Source: an uncultured Eggerthellaceae bacterium (lineage in GTDB: Bacteria > Actinomycetota > Coriobacteriia > Coriobacteriales > Eggerthellaceae). From it: a stretch of DNA of 64,000 bases. Below, piece by piece: positions 33,547 to 41,652 of the stretch. The position numbers were made by a program, and so were the translations under genes. The notes below the pieces were generated by a model. It was not told the origin of the DNA, ran no database searches, and saw only the letters and a list, made by a program, of their open reading frames with translations. Location: assembly GCA_910588205.1 (NCBI GenBank), contig CAJUQK010000001.1, positions 62,001 to 126,000 on the forward strand, given 5' to 3'. Numbering within the stretch: position 1 is the stretch's first letter; each line of letters opens with the position of its first letter.

Positions 33547-33993
33547 CTATGCCAGCCCCTTCCTCTTGGCCTTGATCTTCTCTGCTTTCTCATCGAGCAC
33601 TGCGATGCCCTGGACGATGGCATCGATCAGGGTCTCAGGTCGTACGGCACAGCCGGGGGCATACACGTCCACGGGGATGGCTTGGTCGACACCGCCGATG
33701 ACGTTGTAGCAATCATGGAAGATGCCACCGGAGCAGGCGCAGATACCGCACGCTACCACCACTTTCGGCTCTACCATCTGGTCATAGATCTGGCGTACGA
33801 CGTCTATGTTCTGCTCGTTCACCGAACCGGTCACCAAGAAGATGTCCGCATGCTTAGGATTGCCGGTATTGATGATCCCGAAGCGCTCACCGTCGAAGCC
33901 CGGACACAGCGTTGCCAACACTTCGATATCACAGCCATTGCAACTGGAGCCGTTGTAATGGATGACCCACGGAGACTTTGAAGAGTATGCCAT
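33547..33993 (-). CDS. echC: Ech hydrogenase small subunit
   Basis: 148-aa NuoB-like subunit carrying the proximal 4Fe-4S cluster: C18-x2-C21, C85 (GICACSGG) and C115 (PGCAVRP). The start at 33993 (MAYSSKSPWV) has AAGGAGGG upstream. It forms the hydrogenase module with EchE. Followed directly by echD with no gap. Confidence 0.93.
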   Translation of the reverse strand: MAYSSKSPWVIHYNGSSCNGCDIEVLATLCPGFDGERFGIINTGNPKHADIFLVTGSVNEQNIDVVRQIYDQMVEPKVVVACGICACSGGIFHDCYNVIGGVDQAIPVDVYAPGCAVRPETLIDAIVQGIAVLDEKAEKIKAKRKGLA

Positions 33994-34004
33994 GTCATCC
34001 CTCC

Positions 34005-34925
34005 TTACAGGAACGCGAGGACTGCGATATTGATGCCGCCCAGGATGAGGGCTACAGCCCAGGACGACTTCAACATGAATTGCCATTTCACACGCGCGAA
34101 GTTGTTGTCGATGAGTATCTCGAGGAAGTAGGCGGCTAAGGCTGCCACTACCCCGAGGATGAGCGTGATGGGGCCGCCCCAGACGAAGAATAGCCCTACC
34201 CAGCCTAAGAAGAGGACGTTCTCATACCAGTGGAGGATCTCTACGAACCCCAAGGTGGATCCAGACATCTCGGTGGTCATGCCGCGGACGATCTCCTGGT
34301 GAGCGTGGTGCGACAGGGACAGGTCGAAGGGAGACTTCCGGAGCTTGATGGTGAGGATGAACATGAGCCCCAAGAAAGCCGGCCAGATGTAGACGATCAC
34401 GGGCTTGTCCAGCAGGAACACAGATGCCACATCGAAGGAACCCGCAGGCAGCATAGAGGAGATGTAGGGCTGCAGGATCAGTCCCGTGGCCATATAGAAA
34501 GCAACGGCGAACAGGAGCACCATGGGCTCATAGGCCATGACCTGGATCGTCTCGCGGGCAGCACCGATCTCTGCATAAGGGGAACGGGATGAATAGGCCG
34601 CTATGATGAAGAAGAGGCTGGAGAGCGTGATGACGAACACGCACATCAGCAGATTACCGCCCGAGAAGAAGATGCCGCCTGCGATGATGGCGAAGATGAG
34701 CGCGCAGATGACATAAGCATCCTGTACGCCGTTCACCGTCACGCGCTCCTTCTCGAAGAGCTTGCGCACATCGTAGAAGGGCTGAAGGAGGGGCGGCCCC
34801 ACTCGTCCTTGCATGCGAGCAGAGATGACCCTGTCTAGACCCGCGAGAAGACAGCCGATGATGGGGGCCAGGATAGCGAAGCCCAAGGTCCCCAGGATAG
34901 CTGCTATGAATCCGAATGCGATCAT
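34005..34925 (-). CDS. echB: Ech hydrogenase membrane subunit B (NuoH-like)
   Basis: 306-aa integral membrane protein with about eight helices and a conserved cytoplasmic loop, HAHQEIVRGMTTEMSG, the NuoH/EchB signature between membrane and hydrophilic modules. It anchors the hydrogenase and takes part in ion translocation. The ATG has AGGAGG at ideal spacing. Confidence 0.93.
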   Translation of the reverse strand: MIAFGFIAAILGTLGFAILAPIIGCLLAGLDRVISARMQGRVGPPLLQPFYDVRKLFEKERVTVNGVQDAYVICALIFAIIAGGIFFSGGNLLMCVFVITLSSLFFIIAAYSSRSPYAEIGAARETIQVMAYEPMVLLFAVAFYMATGLILQPYISSMLPAGSFDVASVFLLDKPVIVYIWPAFLGLMFILTIKLRKSPFDLSLSHHAHQEIVRGMTTEMSGSTLGFVEILHWYENVLFLGWVGLFFVWGGPITLILGVVAALAAYFLEILIDNNFARVKWQFMLKSSWAVALILGGINIAVLAFL

Positions 34926-34934
34926 TGCCGCCTC

Positions 34935-36851
34935 CTATACGAGCGTCATGCCGATGAGCGCCATCACGGCAGCTGCGGCTATCAGGATGCTATTGAATGT
35001 GACCCCGATGGGAGCCATGCGCTTCTCGCCGAACTCCTCTTCCATGTACCAGTTGCGAACCGTTGCCAGGCTCTCGCCAGACAAGGAGTTCTGGAAGGAT
35101 CGGGTCCCATCTTCACGGCTCACACCGGAGAGGTATACGCCCACACGCTTCTTCTTGGAGCGTCCGAGACCGCAGAACAATGCGCTCACCACCACGCATA
35201 CGCAGATGCTGGCGAGCCAGAGATTGTCGGCGGAGATGTCTTGGATGCCAAAGCCGTAGACCGAAGCTATATAGGGCTCTACCAGGCTAGAGGACAATAG
35301 CGGTAGAAGGACACAGCCTGCTACCAGAAGCGCTGCCATGAGCAGGATGGAGAACCATTCGCTTCCGTGGACGGTGACCTCCACATTTTGAGGCTCTCCG
35401 GCGATGCCGGCCAGCTTACCCATCCACTTCGCCCAGAACATGAAGGTGGCCGCAGATCCGAAAGCCAGGATCACGATGAGCGCCACTTGGTCCATGGCAA
35501 CGAAAGAGACGAGGGTGGCCCACTTTGCGATGAGCATGCCGAAGGGTGCGATGAACATGCCCATGATGCCCAGCATCATGAAGCGCGCAAGGCGTGGCAT
35601 GCGCTCGAAGAGCAGGTCCATATCTTCGATGTCGCGGCTGCCGATGTGGTGCTCGGCGGTGCCCACGCAAAGGAACAAGAGCGATTTCGCGATGGCATGG
35701 AACAGGATCAGGAACATGGCCGCCCAGACCGCCTCGGGGCTTCCGACGCCAGCGCAGGCGGTGATGAGGCCCAGGTTCGCGATGGTGGAATAGGCCAGCA
35801 CGCGCTTGGCATTGGTTTGGGAGATGGCTATGAAGGAGCAGAGCAGGAACGTGACAGATCCCACCAGCATGACCATGACTGAAGGCACCGGGCTCACCAA
35901 GAAGCAAGGAGCCAGCTTCACCAGCATGAAGACGCCTGCTTTCACCATGGTGGAGGAATGGAGCAAGGCGCTTGTGGGGGTAGGTGCCACCATGGCCCCC
36001 AGAAGCCATGTTTGGAAAGGCATCTGAGCTGCCTTGGTGATGCCTGCGAAAGCCAGGCACACCACCGGGAGCAGTGCGAGAGCCGGATCCATGATGCCGA
36101 TCTCGATGAACTCGTTCAGGGCGAAGGTCCCCACCTGAGTGGCGCAGAGGTACAGCGCCAGGATGAAGGCGATCCCACCAGCCAGGTTCATGATGATCTG
36201 ACGGAAGGCATTGCGGATGGCTTCCTCGGTCTTGGTGTAGCCGATGAGGAGGAACGAACAGAGGGTGGTCACCTCCCAGCCCGTGAACATCCATGCCATG
36301 TTGTTGGATAGCACGATGACGAACATAGCGGAGAGGAAGACGAACATAAGGGCGAAGAACTGGGGCCTCCTATCCGCTGCTCCTTCCGGCTCATGGTCCT
36401 GGAAGTCCTGCATGTAGCCGATGGCGTAGACGCAGATGCCCGAACCGATGACGCCGATGATGAGCACCATCATCAGGGTGAGCGAATCAAGATAGAGGCC
36501 TTGGGTCACTTCCATCTCATGAGCATGGGCGAATTCCACATAGAGCACCAACGCTAGCTGCACGATACCCAGGACGCCTGCAAGCACGTTCCTGTACTTG
36601 ACTGCATAGGCCAGCACCACGAACACACAGATGCAGCTCACTGCCGTGCAGGCTATGTCTGCCACAGCTGATGAGCATTCGAAGAGCACAAGGGATGTGC
36701 CCAGGTTCGTGCAGGCGAGGATGACCGAGGCCACTGCTGTGGCCGCAGCCCCTCCTATCACCAGCACGTTCCGTGCGGAATTGTTCCTGATGACCACCAG
36801 CAGCAATGCTATGAGCGCCGGGAATGCCATGAGGAAAAGGAGCATCTCCAT
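34935..36851 (-). CDS. echA: Ech hydrogenase membrane subunit A (NuoL/MrpA-like antiporter subunit)
   Basis: 638-aa polytopic membrane protein of the NuoL/NuoM/MrpA type with about fifteen helices, including LLHSSTMVKAGVFML in the ion-channel core. It is the pumping subunit of Ech. The start at 36851 (MEMLLFLMAF) follows GAGGAGG. First gene of echABCDEF; the operon order is the same as in Methanosarcina. Whether H+ or Na+ is moved cannot be read. Confidence 0.93.
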   Translation of the reverse strand: MEMLLFLMAFPALIALLLVVIRNNSARNVLVIGGAAATAVASVILACTNLGTSLVLFECSSAVADIACTAVSCICVFVVLAYAVKYRNVLAGVLGIVQLALVLYVEFAHAHEMEVTQGLYLDSLTLMMVLIIGVIGSGICVYAIGYMQDFQDHEPEGAADRRPQFFALMFVFLSAMFVIVLSNNMAWMFTGWEVTTLCSFLLIGYTKTEEAIRNAFRQIIMNLAGGIAFILALYLCATQVGTFALNEFIEIGIMDPALALLPVVCLAFAGITKAAQMPFQTWLLGAMVAPTPTSALLHSSTMVKAGVFMLVKLAPCFLVSPVPSVMVMLVGSVTFLLCSFIAISQTNAKRVLAYSTIANLGLITACAGVGSPEAVWAAMFLILFHAIAKSLLFLCVGTAEHHIGSRDIEDMDLLFERMPRLARFMMLGIMGMFIAPFGMLIAKWATLVSFVAMDQVALIVILAFGSAATFMFWAKWMGKLAGIAGEPQNVEVTVHGSEWFSILLMAALLVAGCVLLPLLSSSLVEPYIASVYGFGIQDISADNLWLASICVCVVVSALFCGLGRSKKKRVGVYLSGVSREDGTRSFQNSLSGESLATVRNWYMEEEFGEKRMAPIGVTFNSILIAAAAVMALIGMTLV

Positions 36852-37032
36852 GCCGTTCCTCCTCTTAGGACGATAAGCGTGTCCCAAGGACTCTAACAAA
36901 GCAGACCGAGATGTCTGTCCGGTGACATGAGGCGGCCACCCATTGCTCGGTGAAGGGACTCCGGGCGCACAGCCCGCCAGAATGAACGGCGCCTAGGAAA
37001 ATGCGAACGGTAAGGAGGTGGTGGAGGGATGT
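36852..37032 (-). other. ech upstream region
   Basis: This 181-bp gap between tRNA-Cys and echA holds a short GC hairpin (CGGGC/GCCCG, 36962-36976) and a purine-rich stretch, but no convincing -10/-35 pair. No terminator is visible after tRNA-Cys on the minus strand, so read-through from the tRNA transcript into ech is possible. I see no gene here. Confidence 0.4.
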
Positions 37033-37106
37033 TGGAGGCGACGTCCGGATTCGAACCGGAGATAAAGGCTTTGCAGGCCTCTGCCTTACCACTTGGCCAC
37101 GTCGCC
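37033..37106 (-). tRNA. tRNA-Cys (GCA)
   Basis: A complete cloverleaf with acceptor stem GGCGACG/CGTCGCC, anticodon loop CTGCAAA (anticodon GCA), a T arm with TTCGAAT, discriminator U and an encoded CCA. The U73 discriminator is the cysteine identity element. It starts only about 20 bases after the T tract of the tRNA-Gly terminator, with no promoter of its own visible. Confidence 0.96.
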
Positions 37107-37126
37107 CCGAAGAGCTTCCCGCCTTG

Positions 37127-37167
37127 AAAAAAGAGCCGACCCATCGAATCACGATGTGCCGGCTCTT
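37127..37167 (-). terminator. Intrinsic terminator between tRNA-Gly and tRNA-Cys
   Basis: On the minus strand AAGAGCCGGC-type and GTCGGCTCTT-type arms with an inner CATCG/CGATG stem form a long hairpin followed by TTTTTT. It should end the tRNA-Gly transcript, yet tRNA-Cys starts about 20 nt later, so leakiness or an overlapping promoter is implied. Confidence 0.85.
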
Positions 37168-37175
37168 GCAGGCGA

Positions 37176-37251
37176 TGGAGCGGACAACGGGGTTCGAACC
37201 CGCGACCCCCACCTTGGCAAGGTGGTGCTCTACCAGCTGAGCCATGTCCGC
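37176..37251 (-). tRNA. tRNA-Gly (GCC)
   Basis: Cloverleaf with acceptor GCGGACA/TGTCCGC, D arm GCTCAGCTGGTAGAGC, anticodon stem CCACC/GGTGG with loop TTGCCAA (anticodon GCC), T arm GGTTCGAACC, U73 and an encoded CCA. 76 nt. Confidence 0.97.
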
Positions 37252-37263
37252 ATAGCGTGGAAC

Positions 37264-37292
37264 ATCTTACTCGAATCCGTTGAGGTTCGCAA
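37264..37292 (-). promoter_or_regulatory. tRNA-Gly promoter
   Basis: Minus-strand TTGCGA (37292-37287) and TAAGAT (37269-37264) are 17 bp apart, and the -10 ends 12 bp before the 5' end of tRNA-Gly. It lies in the 96-bp gap after tRNA-Val, where a small TCGCAAG/CTTGCGA hairpin is also present. Confidence 0.65.
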
Positions 37293-37345
37293 GGCTTATT
37301 GTCTTGCGATCTCAAGCAACGTGAGCATCCCACGACTGACGAAGA

Positions 37346-37422
<77 letters not shown>

Positions 37423-37451
37423 GTTCGGTTTCTCAGCGTCAGCGGGTCGAT

Positions 37452-37479
37452 ATGATAGCAGACCCACACAGCCCGTCAA
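37452..37479 (-). promoter_or_regulatory. tRNA-Val promoter
   Basis: Minus-strand TTGACG (37479-37474) and TATCAT (37457-37452) are 16 bp apart, giving a start about 20 bases before tRNA-Val. The promoter lies just after the terminator of tRNA-Leu, so the two tRNAs are separate units. Confidence 0.75.
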
Positions 37480-37492
37480 GGAGGAATAGGTA

Positions 37493-37528
37493 GAAAAGAA
37501 GATCCCCACCGTTTTCGCGGTGGGGATC
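37493..37528 (-). terminator. Intrinsic terminator after tRNA-Leu
   Basis: GATCCCCACCG and CGGTGGGGATC form a perfect 11-bp stem with a six-base loop, followed on the minus strand by TTCTTTTCT. Strong Rho-independent terminator. Confidence 0.93.
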
Positions 37529-37539
37529 TGGATGTTCTC

Positions 37540-37628
37540 TGGTGTCGGAGGCGGGATTTGAACCCGCACACCCGATATGTGGGCACTAGCACCTCAAGCT
37601 AGCGTGTCTGCCGTTCCACCACTCCGAC
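37540..37628 (-). tRNA. tRNA-Leu (GAG)
   Basis: 89-nt class II tRNA with acceptor GTCGGAG/CTCCGAC, a long variable arm, anticodon loop TTGAGGT (anticodon GAG), T arm GGTTCAAATC, A73 and an encoded CCA. Its own promoter and terminator make it monocistronic. Confidence 0.97.
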
Positions 37629-37651
37629 CCGTAGATAACGTGCGACGTGAG

Positions 37652-37679
37652 ATTCTAGCAGATTGTATCTCACGTGCAA
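37652..37679 (-). promoter_or_regulatory. tRNA-Leu promoter
   Basis: Minus-strand TTGCAC (37679-37674) and TAGAAT (37657-37652), spacing 16 bp, about 24 bases before the tRNA 5' end. It starts 13 bases after the secG stop. Confidence 0.7.
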
Positions 37680-37691
37680 GCGAGATGATCG

Positions 37692-37949
37692 CTATTGGGT
37701 GCTGATGGTCCCATGAGGATAGATGACCATGAGCACCAGAAGCGATACCAAAAAGACGATAGCACATACGATGGTGATGCGATCGAGGTTCTTCTCTATG
37801 ATGCTGGTACCTGTTTGGGTTGAGTACATGGAACTGGCGATAGCATCAGAGATGCCCGTTCCCTTCCCGGAATGCATGAGGATGAAGATGATGAGGCCGA
37901 TGCCGGAAAGGAACAACAGCACTAGGAATATGATCACGAGAGGTGTCAC
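37692..37949 (-). CDS. secG: Preprotein translocase subunit SecG
   Basis: 85-aa SecYEG accessory subunit with two membrane helices (about 3-24 and 57-79) and the conserved loop HSGKGTGISDAI. It helps the SecA cycle during protein export. Starts with GTG. Last gene of the gap-pgk-tpiA-gpmI-secG run, the same order as in many Gram-positives. Confidence 0.93.
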   Translation of the reverse strand: MTPLVIIFLVLLFLSGIGLIIFILMHSGKGTGISDAIASSMYSTQTGTSIIEKNLDRITIVCAIVFLVSLLVLMVIYPHGTISTQ

Positions 37950-38007
37950 GCTTCACGCTTCTTTCTACCATAGGCTTACGATGACCGAATACAAGAGTAT
38001 ATCCGAA

Positions 38008-39582
38008 TCATACAGGGGAGGCAATAAGGCCTTTGCCGGTCATCTGCTCGGGAGCGGGGATGCCGATGGTCTCCAAGATAGTGGGGGCGATATCGCAGAG
38101 CGCACCGTCTTCACCGGTGAGCTTGAGGCCTCTTTCGCTGAAGTCAGCCAAGATGAAGGGTACGAGCGCTGTGGTGTGGGCTGTGTGCGGGGTGCCATCC
38201 TCTGAGAGCATCTTGTCGGCGTTGCCATGGTCGGCTGTGATGAAGGCCACGCCTCCTTGCTCGCGTATGGCCTCGAGCACCTTCCCTACCCCCGTATCCA
38301 CCGCTTCGACGGCCTGGACGGCAGCGGGGATGCTGCCGGTGTGACCCACCATGTCGCAGTTGGCGAAGTTCACGAGGTAAACGTCAGCCGCTTGTTCGCG
38401 GATGGCTTGGGCCAGGGTGCTTGCCACTTCCGGTTCGCTCATCTGGGGTTGCAGATCATAGGTGGCGACCTTAGGTGAAGCGATGAGGACGCGCTCCTCC
38501 CCCGCTTTCTCCTCTTCCATTCCCCCGTTCAAGAAGAATGTGACATGGGCGTACTTCTCGGTCTCAGCGATATGGAATTGGGAAAGACCGGCCTTGGCCA
38601 GCACGTCTGCGAGCACCGCTTCGGGGAACTCCTTGGGGAAGGCTACGGGGGCCTTGATGGTGGGATCGTATTCTGTGAGGCAGACGAACGTCACATCGGG
38701 CCGGCAAGGACGGGGAAAGCCATCGAAATCAGCATCCACGATGGCCCGCGTGAGCTCTCGGGCGCGGTCGGGACGGAAGTTGAAGAAGATGACCGCATCC
38801 CCATCCTGGATCCCTCTCGCTTGGAAGGCAATGGGTAAGACGAACTCATCCGTGACCTCGTTGTCATAGGAACCTTTCAGGGCTTCAAGGGGGGTCAGAT
38901 CCGTGCGTTCCTGAGCGCAGACGATGGTGTCATAAGCCTTCTGCACCCTATCCCAGCGCTTGTCCCGATCCATGGCATAGTACCGGCCCGAAAGGCTCCC
39001 GATGCTCATCTGGCAGCTCGGATAGGCTTGACCGAGCTCTGATATCCGCTCCTCGAGCTGCCGGATGTAGCTACCGGCACTGGAAGGCGGCACATCTCGA
39101 CCATCCAAGAAGCAGTGGACCATCACCTGGGCAACCCCCGCCCTGGCTGCTTCTTCGAGCAGAGCGAAGAGGTGCTCCTGGGAGGAGTGGACGCCGCCAT
39201 CGCTCAAAAGCCCCATGAGATGCACGGTGCCCTCATGAGCCTTGGCCTGGGCGAAGGATCCTTGGAGCACAGCGTTTTCAGCCAGGGAGCCATCGGCTAC
39301 GGCACGATCGATGCGGGTGAGCTCTTGGAAGACTACCCGTCCCGCACCGATGTTCAAATGCCCCACCTCAGAGTTGCCCATCTGGCCTTGGGGTAGGCCG
39401 ACCGCTTCGCCGGATGCCTCCAAGCGCACCCAGTCATGGTCTCGGAAGAGCCGATCCAACACCGGTGTAGCCGCTTGGGAGATGGCATTGCCCGGCGAAT
39501 CCTCCGCCAGGCCGTAGCCGTCCATGATGATGAGGCAGACGGGAAGCGTCAGTGCTTCCCGTCTGTGAGAGGCGGCGGCCAT
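38008..39582 (-). CDS. gpmI: 2,3-bisphosphoglycerate-independent phosphoglycerate mutase
   Basis: 524-aa Mn-dependent mutase that interconverts 3- and 2-phosphoglycerate. IIMDGYGL near 18-25 carries the metal-binding Asp, GQMGNSEVGHLNIGAG holds the phosphoserine (SEVGH), and HGNADKM and HTGSIPAAV the C-terminal metal ligands. The ATG follows the tpiA stop with no gap. The first about 12 residues are extra compared with the usual start near LTLPVCLII. Confidence 0.96.
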   Translation of the reverse strand: MAAASHRREALTLPVCLIIMDGYGLAEDSPGNAISQAATPVLDRLFRDHDWVRLEASGEAVGLPQGQMGNSEVGHLNIGAGRVVFQELTRIDRAVADGSLAENAVLQGSFAQAKAHEGTVHLMGLLSDGGVHSSQEHLFALLEEAARAGVAQVMVHCFLDGRDVPPSSAGSYIRQLEERISELGQAYPSCQMSIGSLSGRYYAMDRDKRWDRVQKAYDTIVCAQERTDLTPLEALKGSYDNEVTDEFVLPIAFQARGIQDGDAVIFFNFRPDRARELTRAIVDADFDGFPRPCRPDVTFVCLTEYDPTIKAPVAFPKEFPEAVLADVLAKAGLSQFHIAETEKYAHVTFFLNGGMEEEKAGEERVLIASPKVATYDLQPQMSEPEVASTLAQAIREQAADVYLVNFANCDMVGHTGSIPAAVQAVEAVDTGVGKVLEAIREQGGVAFITADHGNADKMLSEDGTPHTAHTTALVPFILADFSERGLKLTGEDGALCDIAPTILETIGIPAPEQMTGKGLIASPV

Positions 39583-40362
39583 CTACAGGGCTGCCTTGAC
39601 GATCTGGATGAACGATGCGGCTTTCAGGGATGCGCCTCCGATCAGACCGCCGTCGATATCAGGCTGGGCAAGGAGGAGATCTGCATTGCCTTCGTTCATG
39701 GAGCCGCCATAGAGGATGCGGATCCGGTTGGCTGCGTCGGTGCCGAAGAGTGCGGTCAGGGTTTCGCGGATGGCTCCGCAGACCTCTTGGGCCTGTTCAG
39801 GGGTGGCTGTGCGGCCCGTACCGATGGCCCAGATGGGCTCATAGGCCACCACGGCACCTTGGGCCAGGTCACCATCCACGCCTGCGAAGGCTGCCCTCAC
39901 TTGGGCATCGACGAATTCCAGGTAGGTGCCCTCATCCCGCACCGCCAGGGATTCCCCTACGCAGACGATGGGGCTTATGGGGTGGGTCTTGTCGGCGATG
40001 ACAGCCTGGACCTTCCTGTTCACATCTTCGTTGGTCTCCCCGAAGTACTGCCTGCGCTCTGAATGGCCCAGGATGCAATAGGTGCAGCCGATCTCGCGGA
40101 TCATAGGGACGGATATCTCACCGGTGTAGGCGCCGGAGGGCTCCCAGAATACGTTCTGGGCCCCTACCCCCACCTTCACCTTATCGAAATCAAAGACCGT
40201 CCAAACGGGTTTCAGGTCCGTGAAGGGCGGACAGACCGCCACATCCACGCTGTCAAGCCAATCCGGCTCAAGTTCGTTCGATATCTCTTGGGCCAACACC
40301 ACGGCTTCTCCGATGGTGTTGTTCATCTTCCAATTGCCTGCGATGAGCGGACGTCGTGTCAT
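39583..40362 (-). CDS. tpiA: Triosephosphate isomerase
   Basis: 259-aa TIM barrel interconverting DHAP and glyceraldehyde-3-phosphate. Catalytic K12 (NWKMN), His in LGHSERR and Glu in AYEPIWAIGTG are intact. The start at 40362 has AAGGAG six bases upstream. 22 bp after pgk. Confidence 0.96.
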   Translation of the reverse strand: MTRRPLIAGNWKMNNTIGEAVVLAQEISNELEPDWLDSVDVAVCPPFTDLKPVWTVFDFDKVKVGVGAQNVFWEPSGAYTGEISVPMIREIGCTYCILGHSERRQYFGETNEDVNRKVQAVIADKTHPISPIVCVGESLAVRDEGTYLEFVDAQVRAAFAGVDGDLAQGAVVAYEPIWAIGTGRTATPEQAQEVCGAIRETLTALFGTDAANRIRILYGGSMNEGNADLLLAQPDIDGGLIGGASLKAASFIQIVKAAL

Positions 40363-40384
40363 GAGAATCTCCTTCGCTATCAGA

Positions 40385-41572
40385 TCATGCTTTGAGGGCT
40401 TCAACGCCGGGAAGCGCTTCGCCCTGGACCAGTTCCATGGATGCGCCACCGCCTGTGGAGATGAACGTCATCTGGTCAGCCAAGCCGAATAGATTGACCG
40501 CGGCAACGGAATCGCCTCCACCGATGATGGTATCTGCCTGTTGATTGTTGGCTACCGCCTCAGCTACCTTGCGGGTGCCGTGCTGGAAGGGTTTCATCTC
40601 GAAGACACCCATGGGGCCGTTCCAGAACACGCTGGCAGCCTTCTTGATGGCATCCGCGTAGATGTCTGCCGTTTCAGGGCCGATGTCCAAGCCCATCATG
40701 TCTGCGGGGATGTCCTCTACCGATACCGCTTCAGTGGCGGCATCCTCGGATAGAGAGGCGGCTACTACTACATCCACGGGCAAGAGGAGCTTCACATCAT
40801 TATCTTTCGCCTTCTTCATCATGGCCTGGGCGCGGTCGACCCAATCCTCTTCCACCAGGGACTTGCCTACGCTCATGCGCTGGGCCATGAGGAATGTGAA
40901 GCACATGGCGCCGCCGATGATGAGGGTGTCGGCCTTGTCGAGCAGCGCATCTATGACCTTGATCTTGTCAGAGACCTTGCTGCCGCCGAGAATGGCTACG
41001 AAGGGCCGCTTCGGATCATCGAGCATCCCCGTAAGGGTGCTCACCTCCTTCTGCATGAGGTAGCCCGCATAGGAGGGCAGATGCTCGGTTACCCCAGCGG
41101 TAGAGGCATGGGCGCGATGGGCCGTGCCGAAGGCATCGTTCACGTAGGCATCTGCCAGCTGGGCCAGCTCTTGGGCGAAGGTAGGGTCGTTCTTCTTTTC
41201 ACGCTTGTCGAACCGGATGTTCTCCAAGAGCAACACGTCCCCATCCTCCAAGGCATCCACTACCTCTTGGGCTTCAGGGCCGGTGAGGCTGCGGCTGAGC
41301 ACGATGTCTTGATCTAGCAGCTCCTGCAGCCGTCGAGCCACAGGTCCCAGGCTGAACTCCTCTTCGAAGCCTTCACCGGAAGGACGACCTCGGTGACTCA
41401 CCAAGATCACACGCGCACCCTCATCCACCAGCTTCTGGATGGTGGGCAGTGCCGCCCGGATGCGGGTATCGTCAGTTACGACACCGTCTTTCACGGGCGT
41501 GTTGAGATCTACGCGGACAAGGACCCTCTTGCCCTTCGCGTCCAGCTGATCGATGGATTTGATAGCTGCCAA
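40385..41572 (-). CDS. pgk: Phosphoglycerate kinase
   Basis: 395-aa two-domain kinase producing ATP from 1,3-bisphosphoglycerate. RVDLNTPV near 18-25, SHRGRP, FGTAHRAHAST and the C-terminal GGGDSVAAV nucleotide site are present. The TTG at 41572 is chosen because AGAGGAG precedes it and the translated N-terminus (AAIKSIDQLD) matches the family. An intrinsic terminator lies between gap and this gene. Confidence 0.95.
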   Translation of the reverse strand: MAAIKSIDQLDAKGKRVLVRVDLNTPVKDGVVTDDTRIRAALPTIQKLVDEGARVILVSHRGRPSGEGFEEEFSLGPVARRLQELLDQDIVLSRSLTGPEAQEVVDALEDGDVLLLENIRFDKREKKNDPTFAQELAQLADAYVNDAFGTAHRAHASTAGVTEHLPSYAGYLMQKEVSTLTGMLDDPKRPFVAILGGSKVSDKIKVIDALLDKADTLIIGGAMCFTFLMAQRMSVGKSLVEEDWVDRAQAMMKKAKDNDVKLLLPVDVVVAASLSEDAATEAVSVEDIPADMMGLDIGPETADIYADAIKKAASVFWNGPMGVFEMKPFQHGTRKVAEAVANNQQADTIIGGGDSVAAVNLFGLADQMTFISTGGGASMELVQGEALPGVEALKA

Positions 41573-41593
41573 CCCAGACTCCTCTCTTCTTGC

Positions 41594-41621
41594 AAAAAGG
41601 GCCGAACGCAGCGTCCGGCCC
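41594..41621 (-). terminator. Intrinsic terminator between gap and pgk
   Basis: A GGGCCGGACG / CGTTCGGCCC stem (about ten pairs, one G-U) with a short loop is followed on the minus strand by TTTTTGC. It lies 22 nt before the pgk start codon, so partial termination would make gap mRNA exceed that of pgk-tpiA-gpmI. Confidence 0.85.
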
Positions 41622-41652
41622 CTATGGTCGTTCTTACAGGAACGCTCTTTCT

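Noticed and set aside
31497..36851. Alternative reading of the operon as respiratory complex I
   Set aside because: The large subunit keeps both nickel-binding cysteine pairs, and the six-gene order is that of Ech, not nuoA-N.
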